Made by a program: the position numbers and the translations under genes. The notes below the pieces were generated by a model. The model saw only the letters and a list, made by a program, of their open reading frames with translations, was not told where the DNA came from and ran no database searches. Of a stretch of DNA of 64,000 bases, positions 34,534 to 42,685 are shown piece by piece. The stretch's first letter is position 1. Every line of letters begins with the position of its first letter. This stretch comes from Bog-473 sp963736525 (GTDB lineage Bacteria; Actinomycetota; Acidimicrobiia; Acidimicrobiales; RAAP-2), in contig CAVTPF010000013.1 of NCBI GenBank assembly GCA_963736525.1, positions 1 through 64,000 of the forward strand. Direction: 5' to 3'.

Positions 34534-34864
34534 GAGCCCATTATGAACTTTCGAGGGCCACAGAGGCCATGTCGCTGTGATGCATCCCAGGCCCCATGAG
34601 GGTCTTTCTCACTCGCCGCTTACCGGAGTAGGCCGGGCAGTGCCTGGCGCATGACATCCTGAACAGGGCCCAGTCCCGACCGCCCGATGGTCACCGGTAT
34701 CACCCTGTCGAAGGCCCCGGCGATGGCCTCGGACCGCTCGCACATGCCTGAGGCCACACCGGTTACCGAGCGGGACTTCCTTGGCTCCCAGGACTATCCC
34801 CATGGTGCCTGCCCCACCGTCCCGGCGTACTGGAGCACCCGAATGCTTTTCAAGCCGCTCAAAC
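34534..34864. other. Gene-free stretch with one repeat copy
   Basis: About 330 bases. A strong reverse-orientation repeat lies at 34795-34840. A reverse-strand open stretch ending at about 34619 (with GAFDRVIPVTIGRSGLGPV) may be a gene tail but could not be assigned. Confidence 0.4.
34795..34840 (-). repeat. Intergenic 50-bp repeat, reverse orientation
   Basis: A near-consensus reverse copy: TATCCCCATGGTGCC, TGCCCCACCGTCCCGGCG, TACTGGAGCACC. Confidence 0.75.
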
Positions 34865-35413
34865 TCAGCGAGGTTTGCCTACAGGAGCGATTGCTATCCA
34901 TGAACTGCAGTGTCCACCGGTTAGGCAGCCAGCCGTGCCTACGAAGCCGGGGCCTACCGGTGTCACCGTCAGGGATTGTCCCGAGGAGACTGCGACATGG
35001 ACACTGACCGGCCCGGGTTTCGGTCCGCACCAGTCCCACCACTGGAGGAGGAAGCCGGCGGTTCCCGGCGAGCGTGGGGCAAGAACGACTGCGCTGGGGT
35101 GGAGAACGGGTTTGGGGAGCAAAGTAGGCCCCGCACGCCGAACGACCACGGGTAGCGGCTTGCCGTTCTGTTTGCGAAGCGTCACCGGCAGGTAGCCACG
35201 CATTGAACACGCCCTTGTACCAGTGTTCGTGAAGGACACATAGCCAGCCATCGAGGTCGTCGCACCCTGCCAGTAGCCGGTAGCACTCAGGTGATCTGTT
35301 GAGCACGCCGGCGGCGCCGTCGAAGTGGACCGCGTGCTTGCCGCATTAGCCGATCCGGATGCCAGGCCAACGGCGCTCAGCAACACGACGAAGACGACAA
35401 ACCGAAGTCTCAC
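34865..35413 (-). CDS. Secreted DUF4232 protein
   Basis: A 182-residue exported protein. GTG 35413 starts a signal peptide (RLRFVVFVVLLSAVGLASG) ending near SANAAS, followed by a DUF4232 domain with ACSTDHLSATGYWQGATTSM, SFTNTGTRACSMRGYLPV, the WDWCG motif and a final Cys, giving probable disulfides. DUF4232 proteins are abundant surface or lipoproteins of actinobacteria with unknown roles. The open frame extends upstream to 35698 but through poor sequence. Confidence 0.78.
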   Translation of the reverse strand: MRLRFVVFVVLLSAVGLASGSANAASTRSTSTAPPACSTDHLSATGYWQGATTSMAGYVSFTNTGTRACSMRGYLPVTLRKQNGKPLPVVVRRAGPTLLPKPVLHPSAVVLAPRSPGTAGFLLQWWDWCGPKPGPVSVHVAVSSGQSLTVTPVGPGFVGTAGCLTGGHCSSWIAIAPVGKPR

Positions 35414-35701
35414 CAGCGTTTCAGCGTATTCCCCGAACCGGTGCGTTCTGGGGCAGTCCGGTGGACCCATACGCAGCCTGCTTAGGGCCCGACCCGTGCC
35501 CCCCGGTGGACAGAGGTTACGGCAACTCCTCATCTGAAAGTGACGGGTTCTCGCCGAGCAGCGTTGATCCTTGCCGAACACCTGCCGCAGTTGACCAGGC
35601 GAATGTGCTCGCCCAATCAACCTCACCGTAGAAGCCACTGGGACCAATCGTGGAGTACAGCGGTCCGGCCACCCGTACAGCCGGGGCACCACTTGCACTG
35701 G

Positions 35702-37075
35702 TCAACCACAAATCATCGTCCGCACCACGACCATCGTGCTCCCGTGCGAGTTCGGAACTGCCAGCAACGATCCAGCGGGTGTTGAGGTCATGGGACTCGG
35801 TGGTTCGCCGGGGACCATCGCCCACAGAGCACTCGTGGCATTCCATTGGGCCATCCAACCCGGTGAGAAGTCGGCCGTACCGGTCGTGCCGAAGGGGCCG
35901 GCGGCGGAGGCCACCGAGAAAATGAGCGCACCAGATGAGGACCAACTGGGGGCCAGTCCCACCGTGCCGGCGGGGATGGGCACCGATCGGCAGGTGGCGG
36001 TAGGGAAACTGCACAGGTCGACGTGTCGCCCTGTCGTCCAAATGTATCGGCCTCCGCCTGAGACGACGGCGACAATGCTTCCACCGGGTTGCGGTGCCAA
36101 CCAGATGGAGCCCACGAACGACGTCGTGAGTGCCACCGGTTGCTCGCTGCCAAATTCGAGGCTGTAGAGCGTAAGGCCATCCTCCTCAATCGAGGCGGAG
36201 AACACTGTGTCCTCCCAGAACAAGAGACCACCCCCCTCGGGCCACCAGCCAGCCAGGTCGATCCCCGTTCCGCTCAACTGATAGACGGTCACCGGCGAGC
36301 CACCGTTGACTGAGATGGTGTCGACCCGCCCCAACGGTTGGGTCGCCGGAGAGGTCCCTGAGGCGGGATGTCCGAAGACGGAATCGTCGAAGGCCAGTTC
36401 GCTACCGGCGGGCGACCACTCGATGGAGCCCATGCCGTCGCCCATACCGACAGGCACACTCGAAGGGGGTGAGCCCGGATCGTCGATCCACACGTCCTCA
36501 GGGCCGAAGACCGGGTTGTTACCGGCGGCCACGGTATAGGCCAGCACGGAGGCAACCGGGGACCACGCAAACATGCCGACCCCGGTGGTGGTCACTTCCT
36601 CGGCTTGAGAAGATCCGGCCTCGACCAGCCACAGGGTGGGAGCCGGCAGCTCGAATCCGTTGGCGGATCCGGTGCAAGAACGCAAGCCACTGTTCATCAG
36701 GCGACCAGGCTGGATTGCTGTCGAACCCGCCGCCGCTCGGTCCGGTGATGGTGGTCAGGCTCCCTGCGTTCGAGAGCACTTCAAGCTGGCCGGAGGAGAC
36801 GAAGGCAAGATCCCCATGGCCCGCCCACGCAGGGCCGTTGACAGTGAGAGGTCCCGGTGGAGGAGGGTTAGGGGGACCAGGTGGAGTTACCGACGCCGGG
36901 GCGGCAGGCGGACGTGTAGTGGGCGTAGGCGGATGTGAAGGAAGCGATTGTCGAGAAGTGGCGCTCGGCGTGCCGGATGGCGCCTCCACATGCCGAATGC
37001 GGCTCCGCCTGCGGCCATTGCGGTTACGAGGGCCAGTGCCGCCCATGGGATCGCTCTCCTCGGAGCCCGTTTCAA
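35702..37075 (-). pseudogene. Membrane-anchored WD40-like/TolB propeller, two frameshifts
   Basis: The real start is TTG 37075, placed four bases after a perfect AGGAGGTGA site, giving a signal anchor (RAIPWAALALVTAMAAGGAA). Near 37000 the frame shifts into a Pro/Thr-rich linker (PSHPPTPTTRPPAAPASV). After DSNPAWSPDEQWLAFL near 36690 it shifts again into the propeller (LPAPTLWLVEAGSSQ, FAWSPVASVLAYTV, SIEWSPAGSELAFDD). WSPxGxxLAF repeats are typical of PD40/TolB-like beta-propellers. Restored length is about 455 residues. Inactivated or mis-assembled. Confidence 0.75.
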
Positions 37076-37539
37076 TCGTCACCTCCTCAGGAGGTTGCTG
37101 GGCACGGTCTCTCAGCACATCATCGGCCCAACAAAGAGCCGACGCCAGAGCGTCCCTCTATGAGGTCCGCCGCTCCGGCCAGAGAGGCAGCTCGAAGAGT
37201 CGATAGGGAGGTCTTCGATAGAGGGGTCGTTGATAGTGGTGGTTCGTTCCCGTCCCGCCACTCACTCTGTTGATTTCGAGGCGTACGGCGACTCAGGCTT
37301 GCCCAGAAAGCCCGGGGGTCGGTGTCGAAATCCCCTGCCCCCGTCGTGATGCCGGTAGGTGACAGGGGCGTACTCGTGAGTGCCTGCCGAAAACCTTCGT
37401 ATTTGACCCGCCCCAGCCCGATGGCGTTTGGGGGCACTCTTTCTTGCGTCCTCTGGATCGGCACTCTGTGTTGGCTCTCGTAAGATCGGCCCCTGTGATG
37501 GCCTGGGATAGCCAGCGGCGCATGGGCCTTGTTTTCCCG
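37076..37539. other. Gene-free 460-bp stretch
   Basis: Divergent region between the propeller gene and a hypothetical gene. A reverse-orientation repeat copy lies at 37408-37440 (CGCCCCAGCCCGATGGCG, TTTGGGGGCAC). No other element seen. Confidence 0.4.
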
Positions 37540-37887
37540 ATGAGCATCGTCCCTGATCGCTACGGCGGAACGTATTCAAGAAGAGGCGCCTGGCTCGCAT
37601 TTCCCTGTGATCCCTGGGAAGTGCCCGCGGAGCCATTTGAGGACGACAGCACGGCCAGGGATTGGTGGGGCGATGTCCGAGTCCCGATCGGCGGTGGCGG
37701 CACTCCTGACGAGGCGTGCCTTGACCTCATAGAACGGCTCGTGGCAATCCGGCCCGAAGACGTCTCTGGACCAAACCCCGGGGATCACACGTACATGTGG
37801 ACATGGCACATTCATTGGCCGGATGGCCGCCGCACCCTTGTAGACAGCATCCTTGAACGGTCCGAGTGGCCGCCTGCGGACCCTTGA
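37540..37887 (+). CDS. Hypothetical protein
   Basis: Unknown function, 115 residues from ATG 37540: MSIVPDRYGGTYSRRGAWLA then FPCDPWEVPAEPF, an acidic loop, a helix (DEACLDLIERLVAI) and a Trp-rich end (YMWTWHIHWPDGRR). Earlier in-frame ATGs at 37498 and 37522 are possible; none has a clear ribosome site. Soluble; no partner genes. Confidence 0.55.
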   Translation: MSIVPDRYGGTYSRRGAWLAFPCDPWEVPAEPFEDDSTARDWWGDVRVPIGGGGTPDEACLDLIERLVAIRPEDVSGPNPGDHTYMWTWHIHWPDGRRTLVDSILERSEWPPADP

Positions 37888-37923
37888 CGCCATGAGGATC
37901 AAGTAGCCGAAATGCTGGACAGC

Positions 37924-37960
37924 TGCTCCCCAGCCCGGCGTACGGGGGCATCCCAATGCC
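37924..37960 (-). repeat. Intergenic repeat, reverse orientation
   Basis: Plus strand CTGCTCCCCAGCCCGGCGTA then CGGGGGCATCCC. Confidence 0.6.
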
Positions 37961-38063
37961 ATGAGAACGTGCCGAAGGCCTCTACTTTGCCGTCTTGTGC
38001 TTGTGAAGGGAATGGGAGTAGCCACACATTGGCGAATCAGGGCCCAGGAGATGGGAGGACCCT

Positions 38064-38387
38064 ATGACCAACACAAGGACTGGCTCCAGCAGCGCTGATC
38101 GGATCATCGAGTCGTTTCGCGATGCCGGGAACACCGCGCTGGAATCGGTGCGGAAGTTCCTTGACACCGTAAACGGTGCGTTTCCCGACGTGGGTGCAGA
38201 CGACGGTCCGCGCCAGCGGATCATCGATTCGGCGTTCAAAATGACCGAGCAGCTTGTCGCCGCGTCGACCCAGCTTGCGAAGAAGGCTGCGAAGCGGGCT
38301 CCGGCGAAGAAGGCTGCGAAGCGGGCTCCGGCGAAGAAGGCTGCGAAGCGGGCTCCGGCGAAGAAGGCTGCGAAGCGGGCCGGGTAA
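38064..38387 (+). CDS. Lysine/alanine-repeat-tailed small protein
   Basis: A 107-residue protein with a helical N-terminal region (SSADRIIESFRDAGNTALES through AFKMTEQLVAASTQLAKKAA, phasin- or apolipoprotein-like) and a tail of tandem AKKAAKRAP units, as in actinobacterial histone-like, HupB-tail or poly-lysine DNA-compaction proteins. ATG 38064 follows GGGAGGA. DNA binding through the basic tail is inferred; the N-terminal half may oligomerise or bind lipid granules, which would fit a storage-lipid-making cell. Confidence 0.75.
   Translation: MTNTRTGSSSADRIIESFRDAGNTALESVRKFLDTVNGAFPDVGADDGPRQRIIDSAFKMTEQLVAASTQLAKKAAKRAPAKKAAKRAPAKKAAKRAPAKKAAKRAG
38279..38384 (+). repeat. 27-bp in-gene tandem repeat
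   Basis: Nearly exact copies of a 27-base unit starting AAGAAGGCTGCGAAGCGGGC encode KKAAKRAPA three times plus a partial unit. Such exact units are prone to slippage and length variation. Confidence 0.85.
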
Positions 38388-38458
38388 AGGGTCCCAAAGC
38401 CCGAAGGCGACAGCCTCTAGCGCTCTGATCAAACCGGTGCTGGCGGCTCCCGAAAAGG

Positions 38459-38525
38459 GGTGTCCCAGTCGTGCGATTACACGGAGGGTGGCACCCCGAC
38501 CCGGCAGCGAACGGGGGCACCTGCC
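38459..38525 (-). repeat. Intergenic repeat, reverse orientation, extended copy
   Basis: Plus strand has TGTCCCAGTCGTGCGA, GGAGGGTGGCACCCCGACCC and GGCAGCGAACGGGGGCACC, one of the longest copies (about 65 bp). Confidence 0.65.
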
Positions 38526-38535
38526 GGTGGGCCGA

Positions 38536-39078
38536 TTATCCGCTCTCCGGAGTCCGGTCTGACGCTGGGGTTGGAGACCAGTTCTCGCCAGTCGTGCCGT
38601 CCTCGAGTCCGCCACGATTGAGCCATCCCATAAGTGGAAGGGCGTCGAGGACGGCAGGGAGCGCTTCGGTCAGCTCAGTCTGCGTCAGTGACCATCCCAA
38701 TGTGATGTGCGGTGTCCAAGCTCCAATCTCGAAGTAGGGCCACAGGTCAACGGCCAAGGGAGAAACAGCGATCCAAACTCGCCGCTGTTCATCGAGCAAC
38801 TCTTGGTTAACGACGCACGGCAAATAAAGGACTCCACCAGGGAAGATTCCAGCCGCTTCGACTGAGAGGGGGATTGGTGCGCTTGGTATTCGTCCGACAG
38901 CTTTGAGCACCTCCTGGACGGGGAAATCCTCTGCGACTGCGAGCGACACGTGTGGTTGGTGAAGGCGGTGCGTGTGCACTGCCAACGACGGGATACCCAT
39001 CTCGGCCAAGGTTTCCCAAAGCGCCCTGATGGCGGCGCTCGTCGCCTCGTCCGGCCACAACACGATGCCCCTGCTCAT
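38536..39078 (-). CDS. 2'-5' RNA ligase-like 2H phosphoesterase
   Basis: A 180-residue member of the 2H phosphoesterase superfamily. The two catalytic His motifs are HQPHVSLAVAE near residue 43 and WTPHITLGWS near residue 125, with the expected spacing (about 80 residues). Members include RNA 2',3'-cyclic phosphodiesterase ThpR. ATG 39078 starts MSRGIVLWPDEATSAAIRAL, the usual opening strand-helix. The RNA or nucleotide substrate is unknown and it stands alone. Confidence 0.85.
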   Translation of the reverse strand: MSRGIVLWPDEATSAAIRALWETLAEMGIPSLAVHTHRLHQPHVSLAVAEDFPVQEVLKAVGRIPSAPIPLSVEAAGIFPGGVLYLPCVVNQELLDEQRRVWIAVSPLAVDLWPYFEIGAWTPHITLGWSLTQTELTEALPAVLDALPLMGWLNRGGLEDGTTGENWSPTPASDRTPESG

Positions 39079-39128
39079 CGTTCAGAAGGTCATTTCGGTT
39101 CCTCCGACGCGCTAGTCCGTCGCCCCCT

Positions 39129-39157
39129 TCCACCCGGCAGCGAACTGGGCTAGCCCC
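39129..39157 (-). repeat. Intergenic repeat, reverse orientation, partial
   Basis: Plus strand CCACCCGGCAGCGAACTGGG then CTAGCCC. Confidence 0.5.
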
Positions 39158-39261
39158 GTCCCACTCTTAAACGGAGCGCAGGCTGTCGAGAACGCCCGCT
39201 GTCTGAGTCGCGCTTTGGCCTCCTGTCGGTCAGCGACTGGAACGCCCAGGTTCCTACGTCA

Positions 39262-39549
39262 CTACCCAGCGGTGAGGTAGTTGTGCACCTCGAAGAAGGT
39301 GGTCTCGGGCGGGCTGGGCACGCCAACTTCCTGGGTGATCGGTCCGATCTTTTCCTGCCCGAACTTCTCGAAGGTCTCGCGGTCGCTCCACACGTCGGTG
39401 ACGCGGATGCCCTCGCTGGTTTTGGTCACCCAGTGAAACATGCAGCCCGCGGCGCCCTTCCCGCCCTTGGTGAAACCCATCTTTTGGATGACCTGGTCGT
39501 ACTGGTCGGGAGTGGCGCCCTTAAAGTCCAACTGCACCCCGATAGCCAT
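39262..39549 (-). CDS. ABM-like dimeric alpha/beta-barrel protein
   Basis: A 95-residue protein with a ferredoxin-like fold pattern of the antibiotic-biosynthesis-monooxygenase superfamily: VQLDFKGATPDQYDQVIQKM, a HWVTKTSEGIRVTDVWSDRE strand pair and a helix ETFEKFGQEKIGPITQE, ending in FFEVHNYL. Such proteins are stress- or monooxygenase-related; function unknown. ATG 39549 follows a strong AAAGGAGGA site. Confidence 0.72.
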   Translation of the reverse strand: MAIGVQLDFKGATPDQYDQVIQKMGFTKGGKGAAGCMFHWVTKTSEGIRVTDVWSDRETFEKFGQEKIGPITQEVGVPSPPETTFFEVHNYLTAG

Positions 39550-39647
39550 GTTGTCCTCCTTTCGAACCGTGCGTGATGTCGTTCAGCGAAGCTACACGCT
39601 CAGGCACAAGCGAGCTTCGGAAACTACATATTTACGACGACTTCGGA

Positions 39648-39965
39648 CCCGTCGGGACGTGGCCGAACCCCATCATGTGCGGAGATCGACGAATGAATGG
39701 CTGGCTGCCCACGGGAGCGTGACAGAACCCCTCAAGCAGTGATGGGAACTCGCAACACCTCGACATCGCGGGCGTCCTCGAACAGGATGCGCCGCTCGCC
39801 GCCGGCGTCAACGCCACAGCCTTCGGCGGGCATCGCCCGACGTTGACCCCGGCGCCTCGCCGGCGCGCGCCTTCGTGCAGGACGCCCTTCGTGTCGTTCA
39901 CGAAGAAAATGCAGAGCGGAGCTCTTGACCGGCCCCTCCCCTTCATGTACGGCGATAGGGGACAC
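39648..39965 (+). mobile_element. Solo relic of an IS1111 element right end
   Basis: Matches 17317-17623 at roughly 80% identity through the right inverted repeat (GGCCCCTCCCCTTCAT, one mismatch) and on into GTACGGCGATAGGGGA. No transposase sequence accompanies it. It overlaps the 3' part of the reverse-strand gene at 39732-40355. Confidence 0.72.
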
Positions 39966-40355
39966 GTGTTCCCTATCGTTGTTTCTCGAACACCTAGCCG
40001 AGACGGTACAGCTTGGTCCCGTTCTCACCGAGGATCTTGCGGCATGACGGCCGCTGGGCGGACTGACCTCGCCCACGACTCGGGGAATGGGACTTGAGCC
40101 GGTGACGTCCGTGGTCTCGTCACCCTGTTCTCGGTGGAAGCCGCGCCAAAGGCGGTCGAACAGCACAACTACCGCAACCAGGACGCCCCCTATCGCGAAG
40201 ACAATGGCAACGATTCGAATCATCCTGACAACGCGTCGCCCCACGCTGTGGGCCTGGTCTGCGACCTCAAGTACCTGCTGGGCGGTGTCAAGAGCAGACT
40301 GGACATGAGCCAGATCAGTCTCGGCTCGGGTGATCGCGCTGTCGAACGTGGTCAT
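39732..40355 (-). CDS. Membrane protein whose tail is replaced by IS relic
   Basis: A 207-residue frame. The N-terminal 70 residues form a coherent protein: a helix TTFDSAITRAETDLAHVQSA, then a membrane segment MIRIVAIVFAIGGVLVAVVV. From about residue 130 the frame runs through the IS1111-type relic and becomes Arg/Pro-rich (HEGRPARRRAPARRRGQ), so the native C-terminus was lost. ATG 40355 lies 20 bases after the DoxX stop, suggesting co-transcription with it. Confidence 0.6.
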   Translation of the reverse strand: MTTFDSAITRAETDLAHVQSALDTAQQVLEVADQAHSVGRRVVRMIRIVAIVFAIGGVLVAVVVLFDRLWRGFHREQGDETTDVTGSSPIPRVVGEVSPPSGRHAARSSVRTGPSCTVSARCSRNNDREHVSPIAVHEGEGPVKSSALHFLRERHEGRPARRRAPARRRGQRRAMPAEGCGVDAGGERRILFEDARDVEVLRVPITA

Positions 40356-40375
40356 GGCGGGGCTTCTCGGGGGAA

Positions 40376-41017
40376 TCAGGCGGGGGCCGCGTGCTTCGCC
40401 GGCACCTTCTCGGCCGGCTGGCTCCGGTGGAACAGGTGGCGCAGCCACGGCAGGACGAAGTGGTCAAGACCCAGGTACCCGGCGTTGCGCCAGGCCAGGA
40501 TCAAGAAGACCCCGACGAAGGCATAGACCGGGTTCACGCCCGCCGTGCCCGAGAGCATGTAGACGAGGTTGAGGATCACCGCGCCGACCGCGGTCAGCCC
40601 GGTGAACAGCCCCAAGATCAGCAGGATGCCGATGAGGAACTCGGCGATGGAGATGAACTTGGCGATCCAGCCGGCGTTGGGGATCACGAAGTTGTGGAGG
40701 AACGCCGCCCACCAGCCGTAGGAGGCGCCACCCTTCCCGGTCGCCGAGGCGGCGACTGACGCTGCGGCGTAGCCCTTGACGGCGATCCCGTCGTGGTTCC
40801 AAAAGACCGCGTTCTCCGAGCCCCAGAGCTTCTGGTAGCCGGCGTTCAGCCATTCGTAGCCGAGCCACAAGCGTGCCACGAGCCAGATGAGGCTGGCCGC
40901 TTTCGAGCGGAAGAGCCAGTCGGCGAAGCGCAGATTGCCCGACGGTGCCTCCAACACCCCGAAGGCAGAGCCGTCCCCCGTAGGGACGTGGCCTTGAAAG
41001 GACGATTTGAGGGACAC
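40376..41017 (-). CDS. DoxX family membrane protein
   Basis: A 213-residue DoxX-like protein with about four membrane helices. Typical segments are LIWLVARLWLGYEWLNAGYQKL, the loop GYAAASVAASATG, a helix KFISIAEFLIGILLILGLFT and YAFVGVFLILAWRNAGYLGLD. DoxX proteins occur in redox-stress (with SseA/SodA in mycobacteria) and quinone-linked complexes. GTG 41017 is preferred because GGAGGTG lies seven bases upstream; the longer frame would start inside that site. Likely transcribed with the small membrane protein downstream. Confidence 0.88.
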   Translation of the reverse strand: MSLKSSFQGHVPTGDGSAFGVLEAPSGNLRFADWLFRSKAASLIWLVARLWLGYEWLNAGYQKLWGSENAVFWNHDGIAVKGYAAASVAASATGKGGASYGWWAAFLHNFVIPNAGWIAKFISIAEFLIGILLILGLFTGLTAVGAVILNLVYMLSGTAGVNPVYAFVGVFLILAWRNAGYLGLDHFVLPWLRHLFHRSQPAEKVPAKHAAPA

Positions 41018-41130
41018 GCAACGCACCTCCAAAAACGGATCACTCGTGCGAGCCTCACTCCATCCTTAGCGGATCGGGCGCTCCGAGCAAGGGTCCAACG
41101 TCCCGGAACCACGTCAGGGCGGCTGCCAGT

Positions 41131-41170
41131 TGCGCCCGCCGCCCCGAGCGGCCTGGCGTTCGGGGGCTAC
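41131..41170 (-). repeat. Intergenic repeat, reverse orientation, diverged
   Basis: Plus strand CGCCCCGAGCGGCCTGGCG then TTCGGGGGCTAC. Identity is weaker than in other copies. Confidence 0.4.
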
Positions 41171-41196
41171 TTCGATTAGTCGGTCGAGTCGACGAG

Positions 41197-41451
41197 TCAG
41201 GTGATGGCGGTGGCGTGGACGGAACTGTCATGCATCGTTTGATCCGCCACCAAAGCGGTGCAGTTGGGACACACGGTGTGCGAACCCATCTGTTCAGGTG
41301 ACGTTGCCGCTGTGCGCGGCGATCCTCGACGAAGAGGATCGGACCCGTGGTGCCCATATGTGTGCTGATGGTGGGTGGCATAGGCCAGCGGAAGAGTCGC
41401 AATCGCGATTCCGACGGCCATCAGCGGAAGGCAAATGGCAAGCCAGGCCAT
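41197..41451 (-). CDS. Small His-rich, CxxC membrane-anchored protein
   Basis: An 84-residue protein of unknown function. MAWLAICLPLMAVGIAIATL is a membrane helix or uncleaved signal, followed by a His-rich segment (THHQHTYGHHGSDP) and a HTVCPNCTALVADQTMHDSS motif, suggesting a metal-binding or redox module outside the membrane. ATG 41451 follows AAGGAGG perfectly spaced. It is upstream of DoxX on the same strand, with about 180 bases between. Confidence 0.72.
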   Translation of the reverse strand: MAWLAICLPLMAVGIAIATLPLAYATHHQHTYGHHGSDPLRRGSPRTAATSPEQMGSHTVCPNCTALVADQTMHDSSVHATAIT

Positions 41452-41614
41452 GGCTTCCTCCTTGCTTGGACGGGTACGGCTGCCCCTTGCCGCACGCCCT
41501 ATGGAAACCCAACCGACGCCGTGTGCAGCTTCGCATCGGAACGGCCAAAAATCAACCGTCTCCTGTCGCGCGAAAGCAGGGTCTCTCTGCCAGGTCCGAT
41601 ATGGGTCCGACCCC

Positions 41615-41650
41615 AGCGGTGCCCCAGTCGTGCGGACTGGGGCATTTAGC
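41615..41650 (-). repeat. Intergenic repeat fragment
   Basis: Plus strand GCGGTGCCCCAGTCGTGCGG then ACTGGGGCA. It forms a hairpin (TGCCCCAGT with ACTGGGGCA). Confidence 0.5.
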
Positions 41651-41700
41651 CCCCCCAGCTACCGTCCACGGCTGCCGAACCCGGCGCCAGCGGATGGCCT

Positions 41701-41946
41701 TTAGCTCGTCTTCGCTCGAAGACGCCAAGCCTTGGTCCAGCGGTCCCAGAAGACGGTGTCTTTGGTAAGCTCGTGAAAAGCTTGCAGCACCGGCGCGGCT
41801 ATCGCGAGACTGCCCGCCTCGCTCCTGTACGTGAACTCCTCACCGAAGTGCTCGGCAATGTGGTTCACCGCCTTCGACTGGTACAGGAATCCCAGCACCT
41901 CGACCTCCGCCACCATCCAGTCTGCGACATCTTGAGCGGTCGTCAC
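41701..41946 (-). CDS. Hypothetical protein, DUF6953-like
   Basis: An 81-residue soluble protein. TTAQDVADWMVAEVEVLGFL, then YQSKAVNHIAEHFGEEFTYR and WDRWTKAWRLR, a pattern I recall from the uncharacterised family DUF6953. GTG 41946 has no strong ribosome site. No context for function. Confidence 0.62.
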   Translation of the reverse strand: MTTAQDVADWMVAEVEVLGFLYQSKAVNHIAEHFGEEFTYRSEAGSLAIAAPVLQAFHELTKDTVFWDRWTKAWRLRAKTS

Positions 41947-42035
41947 CGCTCGCCATCATCGCACCCGGGACGTCCTTGAATGGCACCAGCGGGCGCGGAG
42001 GGTGCCCCCGTACGTACCGTCACGGTGTCGTCAGC

Positions 42036-42090
42036 ACTGCCCCACTCGTGCCGAAGTGTCCCACCCTCCCGGCGAAGTGGGGCATCACCC
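42036..42090 (-). repeat. Intergenic 50-bp repeat, reverse orientation
   Basis: Plus strand GCACTGCCCCACTCGTGCCG, AAGTGTCCCACCCTCCCGGC, GAAGTGGGGCATCACCC. One of the clearest reverse copies. Confidence 0.72.
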
Positions 42091-42150
42091 TCACCCTCAA
42101 TCGGCACTCTGGTGAAGAGGAAGAATCGGGCCGATGCGATACTTGGTGCG

Positions 42151-42339
42151 ATGGCCCAGGACTCCGCTCGGGTGGTTCGCAGGAAGATGGTGGTCGCAGT
42201 TCTCTTCGCTGCCTGGCTCGGGTTCCTGATCTACATGTTCGTCACTTGGAACGGGCAGTTTCGGAGCTGGCTTATGGCCTCTGTGCTCTTGCTGGCTGGC
42301 TACGCAGGGATTCGATTCCTCGCCAAGGATCTCAAATAG
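42151..42339 (+). CDS. Small two-helix membrane protein
   Basis: A 62-residue protein with a basic N-terminus (MAQDSARVVRRK) and two membrane helices (VAVLFAAWLGFLIYMFVTW and WLMASVLLLAGYAGIRFL). Unknown function. The larger open frame upstream runs through a repeat copy and is discarded. The ribosome site at ATG 42151 is weak. Confidence 0.55.
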   Translation: MAQDSARVVRRKMVVAVLFAAWLGFLIYMFVTWNGQFRSWLMASVLLLAGYAGIRFLAKDLK

Positions 42340-42685
42340 GCCGCAGCGGGCGTGAAGGATTATCCCCATGGTGCCGAAGGGTGCGCTCCGACCCGGCGTC
42401 ACTGTTCTGGGGCACCCTGCGAGTCCCGAGGGAAGGTCAGACCTACTGGTTCCTAGACGCTCGTCGAGTTCGCAATTGAAGGTGATTCTGACCGGCGGCG
42501 TTTGTCCGGCGGACCTTTGACACAGTGGCATCTGGAATCTGCCAGACGCAACGTGTGGACAATTGGCAAGGAACGATCAAAGTTTCCGAAAGACGCGGGA
42601 CGTAGCACAGTTCCGCATGATGCCTCGTCATCGTAAGGGGCCGATCCGGGGCGCCTAAGACGCATCCGGGAGAGGAGGGCGAGTT
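42340..42685. other. Gene-free stretch with one repeat copy
   Basis: About 345 bases before the PilZ gene. A clear reverse-orientation repeat is at 42360-42420; the rest shows no supported gene or RNA. Confidence 0.45.
42360..42420 (-). repeat. Intergenic repeat, reverse orientation, extended copy
   Basis: Plus strand TATCCCCATGGTGCCGAAGG, GACCCGGCGTCACTGTTCTG and GGGCACCCTGCG. Confidence 0.72.

Noticed and set aside
41615..41650. Hairpin TGCCCCAGT/ACTGGGGCA as a terminator
   Set aside because: No T-run follows on either strand and the sequence belongs to the dispersed repeat family.
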